DNA from: Pelargonium cotyledonis
Taxonomy: Eukaryota; Streptophyta; Magnoliopsida; Geraniales; Geraniaceae
Direction: 5' to 3'
Assembly: GCA_036897625.1 (NCBI GenBank)
Contig: JAYMTA010000074.1
Coordinates: forward strand, 1-45,632
Length of the DNA stretch: 45,632 bases
Position numbers and translations under genes: made by a program. The notes beneath the pieces are model-generated. The model made no database searches and was not told where the DNA came from. It was given only the letters and a program-made list of their open reading frames with translations. Positions 25,875-38,091 of this stretch are shown here, in pieces (the stretch's first letter is position 1; the number at the start of each line of letters is the position of its first letter).

Positions 25875-28524
25875 ATGACTCAGGTCTCGCCTAAAGGGGC
25901 TCATGTGATGGCCGCTTTCCCACGGAGCCTTTCGGCCATTGTAGCCTCCATCGGAGGATTGGCATTGTTCTTAGTTTTTGCTTCTAGCCTTTTGGTCTCG
26001 TACCCAATTGGTTCCACCGTTCGTGGGTACTTTTATGATATTTCAAACAAAGTTGACTTTCATATAGTCAATCAAACTGTTGGCGATCTTCCACTTGATG
26101 AAATAGTACACAAAGTGTCATCTGATTCACCAATTGTGTCGGAACCTGAGAAAACAGTGGACCAACCTGCGGAGAATAATGTAGTTTCTTCATCTGATTC
26201 ACCAATTGTGTCAGAACCTGAGAAAACAGTGGACCAACCTGCGGATAATAATGTAGTTTCTTCTGCTTTGAGACTAGAAAATGAATCAGATAATAGCTCT
26301 GTTTCCTCCAATGCCACGGTGGGTATCAGAACTGATGAAGATCTTTCTCTGGCTATGCCAAATAATTCTACCATTCTGGAGAAGGAATCAAATGATACCG
26401 CTACTGTCCTCACATCGTCCGATTCCAAATCAGGGGCTATATCGGATTCATCTTCTCTTCCTAATAATGATACGAAGGCTGGTTCGGTTGATACAGGTAA
26501 CCTTTGCCACTCTCATTGCTCTCATCCAAAACCCACCATGTCGGTTTGTTGAAGACTCGTTATGAGTATATTTGCTTGATATTTGTATAATACACGTGTT
26601 TGCTGCGCTTGGTACATTATTGATATATGTATAACCCAATCGCAATATAGCTAAGTATAAATCTAAATGCTTGGCCAAATTTGAAGGAAAATAAAATTAA
26701 GTTAGAGGCCAATTTGGCCTGAATTTGATTGGGTTGCGCTGGACTTGACCTGGATTAAGGTTTCACATGCAGATTCAATTACTTATTTTCCTATCCTTTC
26801 TTGTTTCTTATTCTATCAAGGTTCTTATTCGTGTTTTTCATCTTAGGCTGTGATTTGTACCATGGAAATTGGTTTTATGATCCAGCCGGACCAGTATACA
26901 CAAACAACACGTGCCCTGTTGTGACTCAGATGCAAAACTGCCAGGGCAATGGGAGGCCCGACAAGGAATACGAGAATTGGCGATGGAAACCCGCTCAGTG
27001 CGATCTCCCTCGTTTTGATGGTAGAAAATTTCTAGAGTTGATGAGAGGAAAGACACTCGCTTTCATTGGTGACTCGGTTGCGCGAAACCAGATGGAATCA
27101 CTGTTGTGCCTTCTTTGGCAGGCAAGTAACCGAACTTAATAGAACTGGTGCTCTGCGTGAAATCATTTTTCTCCTCATTAGTGTGTAGCTTATTGCTCTA
27201 GAAGACCGGTTATATCATTTGATTTATCAACACATTTCTTCTGTAAGATAGTCAGTGATTATGGACATGAAAAGCGAGTCTATTGTCTTAACTTCTTAGG
27301 AGCTTTTTCGAGGGCCGTCAATTTTTATCATTTGTGTTGTGTAACTCAACCCGCTTAATAAGCGGGTCGTTATCAGTTGATACATTTAACATAATACTAG
27401 ACTTCCAACACGAGCCACCCCTAGTTTTGGTGAATTCTCAGTTTCATTTTCTTTTCAGCTTTGAAGTTTGTTTCCTTCAACATGGTTAGCTAAATGATTA
27501 ACATTTTAGTATCCTCGAGTAGCTATCGCTCTAAGTGGTTCGACTTCAAACCTATAAATTAAATTTAGCCAAAACCAACTTTCATTGCCAAATCCTATTT
27601 GCGGAGTCATAGTTTACATTTTCCATTTCCAATGACCTATAAACATGATTGGTGTGTACTTGGAGCCTTGGACAAATAATCTTTTTCTAAAATTTTGTTT
27701 TGGGTTATTTTCAGGTAGAAGTTCCAAAAAACCGCGGGAGCCGGAAAATGCAGCGATGGGCATTCCAGTCAACATCTACAATGATCGTTCGAATATGGTC
27801 TTCGTGGCTTGTCCACAGGACATCTGAAAAGTTCGATTATGCTCCTGAGGGTGTGGACAAGCTCTTTCTCGATGCTCCCGATGAGTACTTCATGGAATTC
27901 ATCCCGAATTTCGATGTGGTCATTCTTTCTTCCGGTCATTGGTTTGCCAAGCAATCTGTGTATATCTTGAACAACGAGATTGTTGGTGGACAGTTGTGGT
28001 GGCCGGACAACTCTAAGCGGATGAAAGTCAACAACATCGAAGCATTTGGAATATCCGTTGACACGGCTCTCACGGCTATGGCTACGCATCCAAATTACAC
28101 TGGCTTGACCATTGTGCGCTCCTTCTCACCCGACCACTACGAGGGTGGAGCGTGGAACACCGGCGGATCGTGTACGGGAAAGGTGAAGCCTCTTAATCCT
28201 GGGGAATTGGTGGAAAATGGGTTTACAAACATAATGCACGAGAAACAGGTAACGGGTTTCAATCAGGCAGTCAAAAAGGCAACGAATAAATCGAGGTTAA
28301 AACTAATGGACATCACTGAAGCCTTTGGATACCGCCACGACGGTCATCCCGGGCCTTACCGGAGCCCTGACCCGAACAAGCTCACAAAGCGTGGGCCGGA
28401 CGGGAAGCCCCCACCACAAGATTGCCTGCATTGGTGCATGCCGGGTCCCGTTGACACGTGGAATGAACTTGTCCTGGAAATCATAAGACGGGATTTTGAG
28501 GCCAACCAAGGCGCGCCCTCTTGA
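25875..28524 (+). CDS. TBL17: Trichome birefringence-like O-acetyltransferase, YLS7/TBL17 type
   Basis: Exons 25875-26496, 26847-27121 and 27715-28524 join in frame to 568 residues. A short cytosolic tail is followed by one membrane span (about 20-42), as expected of a Golgi type II membrane protein. A variable serine/acidic stem follows (about 50-205), then the cysteine-rich TBL domain from CDLYHGNWFYDP (209). GDS of GDSVARNQ is at 282-284 and the C-terminal DCLHWC (535-540) carries D535 and H538 of the DxxH motif, so the catalytic residues are present. TBL proteins O-acetylate cell-wall polysaccharides such as xylan, mannan or pectin; the substrate here is not determinable. The C-terminal half closely matches recalled YLS7. 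The stem holds a 24-residue tandem duplication and intron 2 has a GC donor. Confidence 0.92.
26118..26261 (+). repeat. 72-bp in-frame tandem duplication in the TBL17 stem
   Basis: Copies 26118-26189 and 26190-26261 differ at two positions (about 97% identical). Each encodes 24 residues beginning SSDSPIVSEPEKTVDQPA. The length is a multiple of three, so the frame is kept; it lengthens the disordered stem between membrane span and catalytic domain. Confidence 0.95.
27122..27714 (+). other. GC-AG intron (TBL17-like intron 2)
   Basis: The donor reads TGGCAG|GCAAGT and the acceptor TTTTCAG|GTAGAAG. Splicing here gives LLCLLWQ-VEVPKNRGSRK, the conserved TBL junction. The nearest GT, four bases later, would break the frame. 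Confidence 0.88.
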
Positions 28525-28526
28525 AG

Positions 28527-28712
28527 TTGGTGAGTTCTCGTTGTTTCTAACATAAAATCGAGCAATTTGAGTGCTCGGTTTGTTGTGATTCTCTATATGA
28601 AGTTAATTTACCACATCGTTGGTGAGTTCCCGTTGTTTTTATGTGAATTCGAGCAAATTGAGTGCTCAGCTGTGTTGTGATTCGCTAAATGATAGTTAAA
28701 TTATTGCCTTGT
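28527..28712 (+). repeat. Tandem duplication of about 92 bp in the TBL17 3' UTR
   Basis: Copies about 28527-28618 and 28619-28712 begin TTGGTGAGTTCTCGTTGTTT and TTGGTGAGTTCCCGTTGTTT and share GAGTGCTC and TGTTGTGATTC blocks. It starts three bases after the stop codon, so most of the proximal 3' UTR is duplicated. Confidence 0.85.
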
Positions 28713-30540
28713 TGGAACTGGGATTAGGGTTTAGTTCATATATGTTCTTACAAATTTGTAGAGAATCTGTTGTAGTAAATGAGAGGAAAAGGCTAGTTTT
28801 TGTGATTTGAGGCTTCTTTTTGTTGTTAAAGTGTTGAAATTACATTTGTACCCTTAGAAGAGAGAGATTTGATATTTTTATTTTAGCCAGTTTTGTTATA
28901 TTATGATTCATAATAAATTATTGTTCTTCAAATTTTCCACTTTTTTATGATGCTAATTTTATCTAATTTGTAGATTTTTCCTATTTGAAATTTGGATCTA
29001 ACATCAAATTAGTTTGTTGATTCAGTCACTAGTTTAATCGGTTATGTTGGAGCCAGTAAGTCGGGTTTCAGCAAAATAAGTGTGTTTGGGTGTACTAATT
29101 TTATTATCGTGTTTTGTTCGTATTAATTAAGTCTAAGAATATGAAGATGTACACACAATTAGTTAATCGTGCACACACACTTAGAGGTTATTATAGTAAA
29201 TTAATTCAAACAAATTCTAATTACAAGGAACTCCATGCACTTATTAACGACCGCAGGAATAATATATATTGTATATCTTAGATTTGTTATATTATGATTC
29301 ATAACAAATTGAGACTTCTTCAATTTTACCATTTTTGTGATTTTAATTCCATGTAAGTTGTAGAATTAATTTGATTGGATATGGAATTAATTTGTTGGTT
29401 GAAATGAAAATTTGATTGACCAGTTGGTCGGTCATGCAATGCTCGAGGAATTGTATGTAGCGCGTGTTGCATGCATGTAAGTCGCGAAGCTCGAGGAATT
29501 GTATGTAGCCCGTGTTGCATGTAAGTTACTTGGAAATCACTTATAGTCAAATATCGGTTGAATTTTAAACATGTACAAGTGTAAAAAATATGTGTTGAAT
29601 TGTATAAACATAGAAACTAGTGAACTTTTTAAACAATTATAGACCCGTTAATGTCCATACATTTACAATTACAAGTGTGTACGTGATGATACATGTAACT
29701 TATCTACATCAAAAGTAGATTTGACAGTTCATTTTATCGGAGTATTTTATTTTGGAATTGTATTAGCACAAACTCAGATTTTTAAAAATAATAAAAGAAA
29801 AACTCGGGTTCATTCATGTAAATTGTATTAGCGGGTTTTGGGATGCAAGCCAGTCAAATTTGAATTTGCATGTAAATTGTAAAGATTTGTTCGATATGAT
29901 TGCAATTTCCTTAACATTATATTTTTGTGAGTTCTTATTACATGATTCCAAGACAAATTTCGACCATATGTGAGTAAAATAAATTTGGATTGACTCATGC
30001 AATTTTGGTTTGTGCACAAACACAAGAAACTAACACAAGACATTTAACACAATAATTAACTAGACGATATCGACACGACACGACATAACACGATTAACAC
30101 AAACACAACTCAAGATATGTTACACATTATTACAGTTTATTAACCACTAATAGTGGCGCAGATGGTTAATTCAGCTGTGTGAGTGGAAAAAACATTACTA
30201 CAGTTTATTTACATTTGTTCTCTTAAGTATACGTTGTATATGTCACAACATAACTAATTAATCGTGTATACGTATTTTGGACGCCAACACGATCAAACAA
30301 TGTGTGAGCTCAAACACACTATTCGCAAAATATTATGACCCGAGTTGCCAACACCAATCACGAGTCGAGATCCAAATTGTCAGCAATTTTTTTTTCTCCA
30401 TTATTTATTTTTGTGACGATCCCAATATCCATAAAATAAAACCACAAGCACTAGATCCAAACCTCCTCTAATAGTAATTAATAATAATTATTTATTTCAA
30501 TTTGAAATTCAAATCGAGAGTCGTTACGTTTCTCATAAAA
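28713..30540. other. Intergenic with several short direct duplications
   Basis: No gene seen. A block with GTTATATTATGATTCATAA at 28885-28985 recurs at 29279-29365. A 48-bp unit beginning GCTCGAGGAATTGTATGTAG is repeated at 29441 and 29489. Bases 30060-30110 hold CGACACGACACGACATAACA, a phrase common in decayed plant retroelements. Bases 30158-30175 resemble a tRNA A-box only. Confidence 0.55.
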
Positions 30541-30577
30541 ACAACTAAACAAGTCCATAACAAGCGCTCTTCGTTTC

Positions 30578-30640
30578 AACGGTCCTTTTCTTCTGACTTC
30601 TCAGCCAACAAATTTAAACGTTACCTTTTTCCATAAACGG
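30578..30640 (+). promoter_or_regulatory. Two AACGG motifs, possible mitosis-specific (MSA) elements of MAP65-3
   Basis: TTTCAACGGTCC (core 30578-30582) and CATAAACGGCTA (core 30636-30640) lie just above the likely leader. MYB3R factors bind AACGG-core MSA elements in plant G2/M genes, and cytokinesis genes like MAP65-3 are typical targets. The flanks only partly match the consensus. Confidence 0.4.
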
Positions 30641-30745
30641 CTACTTTCTCTTCAACCCTATTCTCACCAACACACAATCACTAGCTTTCCAGGAAAATCT
30701 CTTAATTTTCTCGGGAAAATTTCACGTCCGCTGTTTCGAGAAAGT

Positions 30746-30908
30746 AAATCTCAGGAGAGACGCGAAATAGCATCTTCGTTTGTTCAGTTTCGTCTCCAGA
30801 TCCGCCTTGACTACGCATCGCTTCCCAGGGAAATCTCGGTTTAGATAGAAAATTTCAGGAGCTACGCAAAATAGCTTCTTCGCCTGTTCAGGTTTGTCTT
30901 CAGATCTG
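30746..30908 (+). repeat. Duplicated segment in the MAP65-3 leader spanning the splice donor
   Basis: About 60 bp at 30746-30805 (AAATCTCAGGAGAGACGCGA...) recurs at 30850-30908 (AAATTTCAGGAGCTACGCAA...), period about 104 bp. The second copy carries the likely leader donor TTCAG|GTTTGT at 30891/30892; the first has TTCAGTTTCG and lacks the GGT. Confidence 0.75.
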
Positions 30909-32403
30909 ATTCGGTGAAGATCTGTTTCGTGTTTTGTTTGTTAGTTTCTGCGTTTGGATGCCGAGGAAATGTGGAGCGGAATAGGAAAAAAGAGGAAATT
31001 TACACTGGAAATGGAAAACGTTGCTGGCTCTCGTACTAATTTGAGCCGTCTGGATCGATTTTTTTACCTTTGAATCGTGTTTTTCTTATAAGTTTCTTAA
31101 CATTTTTGAACTATATTTTGGTTTGGATTTCGAATCTTGTATATTTGGAAAGTGAATTGATTTCGATGAGCTGTTGCATGGCTGATTATGTTATCATACT
31201 ATTTTGTATGTAATTTTCAGAACGTCTGGTTACTTGTTGTGTTCATGTTGAAATTTTGGAAGCTTAATTTGAATCTTAAAGTTGGAGGGTTTTGATTTTT
31301 TTGACAAACAATTGTATATGGGAAGTTTTGTAGGGGTGGCTTTAGGGTTTCTGTGCTGTTCAAGCTTTGAAAGCCTTAGGATGATGTTTTAGGGTTTGTG
31401 GCAATTTTTTGAATGTTTAATATAGTTCTATTCCTTAGAACTGAATCACATATTGGTTCAGTTCAATTGAACCACACATGCCCAAATCTTTTGAAATGAA
31501 TAGGAAACTGTGTATAAGAATAAACGTGTTTTCCCAATTGTTTTAGGGTTTGTTGTTTGATTATAAGATTGTTAACTGTGGTGATAGATTGGTTTGATTT
31601 ACATACGTGAAGATTGTTTGCAATGAAATGAATAGTAATGACATGTACACTGGAATGGTGCATTCCCATGCGTTTTAGGTTTGTGCTGATAGAAAAAGTG
31701 TTTTTAGTGTTTGTGGTGGTGTTTGTAGCTTCAATCTAGTTTTGTTGCTTCAAATATTCAGAACTGTAGGGGAACAATTAGGTTGATTTACTTATGCTCA
31801 GATAGTTTGTAATGAATAGAGGAATATGGCATGTATGCATGAACGTGCATTCCCATGCGTTTAAGGCTTGTGCTGGTGAAAAAGAAGTGTTTTCAGGGTT
31901 TTTGGTGATGTTCTGTCCTTCAAAAAAAAATATTGTGAACTGTAGCTGCTCAATTGGTTTGATTTACTAATCTAGATGGTTTGAAATGAATAGAAAACGG
32001 TGTATACGAATTAATGTCCATTCCCAAGTGTTAATTGAGTTGCTGTTTCTGTACTTTAGTTTCACTATTTATTGTTTCTTTCCATTCCAGCCTACCCTTT
32101 GACTAGGTTAATGATGAAAGAAAGTTTGTGGATGGAGTGTGCAAATGACTGCATTTTATTTATTCTTTAAATTCAAGCATCACTAAATCATATACTTTGA
32201 TTTATCTTTCTACCCAGTCCACATGCTTAAGAAACATTTTTATCTAGTTGGACTACATGTTGATTTGTTTAATTTTTTGCTTTGATAATTGCTAATTTTG
32301 GGAACTATACCTCCCTTTCATTTCAGTGATACATAGGATGTCTCATTATGTTCTAATAATTATTGTTGGGCAAATGTGATAATGAGATGAATGTTTTTGG
32401 CAG
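30892..32403 (+). other. Leader intron of MAP65-3, built of decayed tandem repeats
   Basis: Donor TTCAG|GTTTGT, acceptor TTTTTGGCAG at 32403, 16 bases before the start codon. Inside, four degenerate units (about 31463, 31588, 31777, 31951) share TTTGAAATGAATAG, TTCCCATGCGTTTTAG and TTGGTTTGATTTAC blocks with spacing of roughly 125-190 bp. Confidence 0.6.
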
Positions 32404-32419
32404 GTACAGTTAGTTCAAC

Positions 32420-35400
32420 ATGCCCAATCTCCAAATTGATCCACTTTTGCAGGTGGAAACAACATGTGGATCACTCCTCTACGAACTTCAGGTTTTTAAA
32501 TGGCCTTTTAATAGGATACTAAATATTTCCTTATACACATCACTGTCACTGTTAAGCGCTCCCTTATTTTTTGCATGACTGTATTCTCATTTTTTTGTTG
32601 GCCAATTTAGATAATATGGGATGAAGTTGGCGAGTCTGATACTGATAGGGATAAAATGCTGCTTGAGCTTGAGCAAGAATGTCTAGAGGTATACAGAAGA
32701 AAGGTAGATCGGGCAAATCGGTGCAGAGCTCAGCTAAGACAGGCAATTGCTGATTCTGAAGCCGAACTTGCCGCCATCTGTTCTGCAATGGGGGAGCGAC
32801 CAGTGCACATCAGGCAGGTTGGTATAGAAGTGTTTCACGGTGCCAGCTTCTCATTTCTTTGCTTGTCATTTAATGTTGAGACTATTTAAAATCTGAAGCA
32901 AACAATGAGAAGAAGTTGACATGTTGTATGACAAATAATAGCCATACACCATCATTAACAATATAATGAAGAACCACTTTTAGGAAAGTCATTTGTTTGT
33001 TTGAAATTTGGAATGTCGATCTATTGAATTGCAACATTTTGTAAATTGTTTTTTATTCTATTTTTTTACAGGCTGATCAAATTGGTGGAAGTTTGAAGGA
33101 AGAGCTAAGGTTAATCCTTCCGCAACTAGAGGAGATGCAAAAAAGAAAATCAGAGAGAAGTAATCAGTTCCTTGAAGTTCTAGAGCAAATACAGAAGCTC
33201 TCGAATGAGATCTATAGATCCGGACAATGTGTTCCTTCTCAAAGAGTTGTGGATGAAACAGATTTATCGTTGAGAAAACTTGAAGAATTGCAAAGAAAGC
33301 TCCAAGCACTTCAAAAGGAGAAGGTCAGAATGCTCCCCTTTATTTATTTTTTTTTATCAATTTCATTTGTTGTCATGTTTTTTGACGTCTAATATCAATG
33401 GTTTCATGTTAGCATTCTTCTGTTACTGACCAAACTTTATGCCCCTTCTTATTCAGAGCGATCGCCTTAAGCAGATCCAGGACCATTTGATTACTTTGAA
33501 CTCACTCTGCTCAGTGCTCGGTATGGACTTCACTCCCATTATAAGAGAGGTTCATCCCAGTTTAGTTGATCTGGACGAGTCAAAAGACATAAGTAATGAA
33601 ACAATTGATAAGTTAGCCACTGCAATAAAACAACTACGAGAGATTAAATTACAGAGAATGCAGAAGGTAAATAGTGGATTGAGACTATTATCGGTTTGTG
33701 TTACTTCAGAATCTTTGTTCGTTAGTTGATTAGTGTGACCCTTTATGATATTATGGCAGCTCCAAGATCTGGCAACTACCATGTTGGAACTGTGGAATCT
33801 GATGGATACACCAGTTGAAGAGCAGCAGAAGTTTCAGAGTGTCACCTGTAATGTAGCCGCATCAGAACATGAAATTACCGAGCCTAACTCACTTTCTATT
33901 GACTTCATTAACCATGTGAGTGACATATGCTTAAATTTTTACTGTTTTGGTCTTTCAAAATTTGTACAGTTGACACTAGTATTGATAGATAAATAAATAT
34001 ATATAATGCAGGTGGAGGCCGAAGTTTCACGGTTGGAAGAGTTCAAAGCAAGCAAGATGAAAGAACTTGTTTTAAAGAAAAGGTCAGAGCTAGAGGAGAT
34101 TTGTAGGAAGACACATTTGGTCCCAGAAATTGATAATTCAATAGATATTGTCATTGAAGCTATAGATTCTGGTATGTTTGTTCATCATCCTAGGGATCTT
34201 CTCTAGGGATCTACTCTCATATATGTACAATCTCTTACATGTGGGAATCATCGATACTTATGGCAGGGGCTGTAGACCCGGCTGATGTTCTTGAGCAAAC
34301 TGAACTTCAGATTGCCAAGGTAAAAGAGGAAGCTTTTAGCAGGAAAGAAATACTAGAAAAGGTGGAGAAGTGGTTGCATGCATGTGATGAAGAGTGCTGG
34401 CTTGAGGAGTATAATAGGGTAGAGTGTTTTTATAATTTCTTCATGTTAACTCTTTCTCTATATATACATACGTATATTTATATATATTTGACTAATGTTG
34501 GTATTACAGGATGAAAACCGATACAATGCTGGAAGAGGAGCTCATCTTACTCTCAAGCGGGCTGAGAAGGCTCGTGCTTTGGTTAATAAGCTTCCTAGTA
34601 CGTCAGCACATCGTCATAGTCAATCAATCATGTTTGTCGGATGCCTGAATTGTTGTTGACATACATAAACACCTAAATTTCTGATATAAAAATGGCATTA
34701 CCAAAATTGGTGTTTTAATTTATAATTTGCCACGCACAGAAACATTTACCAAAAATTTAGGCACTTTAAACTTGGTGAAGTATGCTAGCTAGCTATTCGA
34801 GAGAAGGTTTTGGATGTTGAGTTTTCACGAGCATACATTGCATTTGTCAACCAACTAGTTTGTTCGATTGTTTAGTTAGTTTCCACTTTCCAGCATTATT
34901 TTGCTTATTCAGTCGTGATATGATGTTTGGACAGCAATGGTAGAAGCTTTGGCTTCTAAAGTTATCGCATGGGAGAAGGATAGAGATTTTGAGTTCACAT
35001 ATGATGGTGTAAGTATTTCCCTTCTACCCTCGAGTACTGCTAATTTTTTAGTTGTGCCCTTTTACGCAAATTTATCTTAATTGTTTCTTGTTATTTCAGG
35101 TCCGCCTTCTGTCTATGCTTGAAGAGTATTCTATATTACGAGAAGAGAAAGAGCAAGAACGCCGGCGGCTACGGGTATGCTGTTATTCCTATTACTGAGA
35201 AAGCATTACATGGAAAAGAGACCTGTCATTCAGGATTAAATGTGTAACTTGATCTGTTTATTATTCAGGACCAAAAGAAGCTTCAAGGACAGCTGATAGC
35301 AGAACAGGAGGCACTTTACGGGTCAAAACCAAGCCCTGCAAAGCCCCAAAGTGTGAAGAAGGCGCCGAGAGTGTCGAATGGCAGTGTTATTTCAAATGGC

Positions 35401-36094
35401 AGAAGACTTTCTCTCGGTAGCGCAGCACATCAAACTCCGAAACCTGATCCTCCTACCTCCACAAAATCACGTCCTACTACTAGGAAGAGTGACCGAATGC
35501 ACTATGATGACCAACCAAATCATTACCACGAAGACGGCGTGGTGTCAGCTGGTAACTTCCTCTGAACTTTCTAGAAGCTATATCTTGGTTTTCTCATACT
35601 TTCTAATATTCCTAATGTAGCTTTCTTCGTGTTCATTTTCAACTGATTCTGCAGCTAGAAAAGGGATAGATTTATCAACGAAAAAACATAGCGAAGTAGA
35701 ATCAGCCATGGCGCGAAAGCCATTCTCACCCATCCCTTCAACACCATCTACAAAACCCAACACGACGAACTTGCCAGAAGATTCAGACATGGCACGAAAC
35801 AAGGCATTGAAAACAGTTCACGCGAACACCATGCCGTTTAGCACGCCTATTAAGAAGATCACTAGTGTTGAAGACGAAGAGAATTGGACGCCGAAGACCA
35901 TGACAATCCCCATACCATCCACACCTTCAACCGTATCAGTTCACATGCAAACAGCTGCCACACCAGCTCCTCCATCTTTTGCAGCCAAGCCCATTGAAGA
36001 GGTTCCCGACGAAATTGAATACTCATTCGAAGAGCGAAGAGCAGGTTTCATGGTTTCTAAAACATCACATCTAAAGTCAGGTATACAAGTCTGA
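32420..36094 (+). CDS. MAP65-3: MAP65-3/PLEIADE-type microtubule-associated protein, 12 exons
   Basis: Exons 32420-32491, 32611-32817, 33072-33323, 33457-33666, 33760-33915, 34012-34171, 34267-34418, 34510-34597, 34935-35008, 35100-35174, 35269-35551 and 35655-36094 join in frame to 722 residues (about 707 in Arabidopsis MAP65-3, as recalled). This Ase1/PRC1/MAP65 family protein cross-links antiparallel microtubules; the MAP65-3 branch works at the phragmoplast midzone in cytokinesis. The N-terminus ([12 protein letters not shown]) and coiled-coil rod ([20 protein letters not shown]) match MAP65-3 more closely than MAP65-1. The conserved microtubule-binding stretch [20 protein letters not shown] starts near 403. 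The C-terminal tail is rich in SP/TP sites ([28 protein letters not shown]), likely kinase targets, and ends with the branch-typical [13 protein letters not shown]. All splice phases match. Confidence 0.95.
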
Positions 36095-36400
36095 TGTTAT
36101 TGTTATTAGCACAGCTCGTATACAAATCTGTTGTTGTTTATTGGCATATAGCAGCAACAACCTTAGTAGTAGTGAACAATAGTCATGACCCGAACTGAAA
36201 CTGTTGTCGGTGTTATTTTCCTGTGTTCAGTATATCTTTCATGGTCAATTGTAATATTGGCTGTTCTGATTTGTGTACATAGTCTACGAGCACCGGACGT
36301 GGGCTGGAATATGGATTGGTCTCTCTTGATTAATGCAAAGCTTCCATCTTTTGGAAGTACTTTTATAGTTCTAAATTGTGTCTGGTTTCTACATTGTGTG

Positions 36401-36433
36401 TGTATAGTGTATAGTGTATAGTGTATAGTGTAT
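36401..36433. repeat. (TGTATAG)4 microsatellite downstream of MAP65-3
   Basis: Four perfect 7-base units plus a partial fifth, about 310 bp after the stop codon, probably in or just past the 3' UTR. Confidence 0.85.
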
Positions 36434-38091
36434 GTATATGTTCTTCAAACATGGACTGGAAATGGGTTGCTCTCTCTGATTGATGCAAATTCACATTTTG
36501 TGCTTGGTTTTCTGTGGTTTCTTAAGACTTTTGTTCTTTACTTTCGAATTTTGGATCGGGTTTGATCGGTAATATGTGAAGTTATGGGTATTATTATGTG
36601 TATGCTATAGTTGATCAGTGAATTTTGGGTCAGGTTTTGATGGAGAAAATAATGTTTTAATCCTTAAAAAAAGAAGTGGATCAGGTTTTGGGTACTCATC
36701 GATTTTGGCATATAGAGCTGACAATTTGAGTTTTGATTTCATTTTTATCGGATTCTTTTCAAAATGAGGGTTTTCCTAGTTGCCCTAGTTTGAAAATCTA
36801 TCATCCTTGTTTAGGTTGACCCGGACCCAAAAAAGTGTGGATCAGATTATGAGTGCTCGTTGATTCTAGTACAAATAGAGCTGATAATTCGAGTTATAGG
36901 TTGAATTTTTCAGTTTCAAATTCAAAAGACCTAATTTGAACCTGAACCGCAAGATGATCCAAGCTAAATATACACAACTGTAGCCCCAAAAAATGTGGGC
37001 TCGGGTCTTAATGTTAGCTTTAGGTTATTATTATTTTGAAATAAGTGTTTGGATGTATTAGTCATACATGAATTATCGATTGTATGTTAGAGTTGACGAT
37101 TCAGATTTCGAGTCAAGTTCAAGTCATAAAATACTTAATCCTATAATTCGAATCCAATTTGTTGAGGCGGATTGAGTGGGGTTGCCCATAAATGGCCCGT
37201 TGCCTGATAATTTTGGACTTAGCTTGAGAAAATCCTAAAACTCGTTCGGCTCACAGGAAGAGTTATGGCTCGCATGTCATAACTAGCCCAACCCAATAAT
37301 AACGTACACTTGTTGGCAAATAATGACTCAATAAGCATGCAAGCGTTTTTAACCTATCTCTTTTAGGCTGTGTTATAACGATCTGGCTCAAATATAGAGC
37401 TTTTGAATTCAAATTTGTGCGCAGTCAAAATGGACCTAACCAATTTTCAGTTCAGGTCAAATCAAATTTATGGTAAGAAAATTGCAAATTAGGTTTACGC
37501 ACTAAAATAACCGGAGCAATTTTCTTAAACACTAAAATCAGTAGATAACGGACTCGTGATTGATGTGGAATAATCGTCTCCAACACATCCAATAGAACCC
37601 ATCACAGTCACGGAAAACTGAGCTTCATATTTAGAATGGGCCGGTATGAATTCTACTTTCTTGATTCATGTATTTTGTGATGTCATAATTAAGATATTAA
37701 TATTAAAAAAATAGAAATAAATAAATAAATTGTTTTTCCATTAATATTTAGTAACATATATAATTGAGAGAGTACATGAATCAAGAAAAAACATTTCATT
37801 ACATATTATAGACTTCTATCCTATCCAAATCCAAGGTAGTATGAAGGGTCGTGATCGGAAAGAAACCTCACGGTTCTACTAGCTCGGACCAACAAAGCCC
37901 TCGCCAGACGAAGAAGGATTGTTCTCACTAGCCTCGGTGTAGGGTTCGGATTAGCAGCTATGGATCTGTCGAAGAGTGGGGGTGGCGGTTTCGCTCTACC
38001 ATGCACTCCTCCAATGTCGGGATTTGGTTTGAGGGACAGATAATGCAATTTCAACTCCCTGTCTCTTGGGTCATTCCTCAAGGGGACGTTG
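36434..38091. other. Intergenic between converging MAP65-3 and AHL-like genes
   Basis: No gene seen. Bases 36677-36745, 36838-36910 and about 37080-37130 are decayed copies of a block with GTGGATCAGGTTTTGGGTAC and AGAGCTGACAATTTGAG. Bases 37830-38090 are more GC-rich than their surroundings and contain an 86-codon frame on the minus strand that is out of frame with the AHL-like gene and has no recognised domain. Confidence 0.45.

Noticed and set aside
26072-26428. 118-codon minus-strand frame in TBL17 exon 1
   Set aside because: Open only because the sense strand is serine-rich and duplicated; no domain.
30158-30200. tRNA-like GTGGCGCAGATGGTTAATTC
   Set aside because: It resembles a tRNA A-box, but no B-box or cloverleaf follows; at most a SINE remnant.
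37821-38081. 86-codon minus-strand frame after the AHL-like stop
   Set aside because: Out of frame with the AHL-like gene, begins without ATG and shows no recognised domain. It may be degraded AHL tail sequence but cannot be supported as coding.
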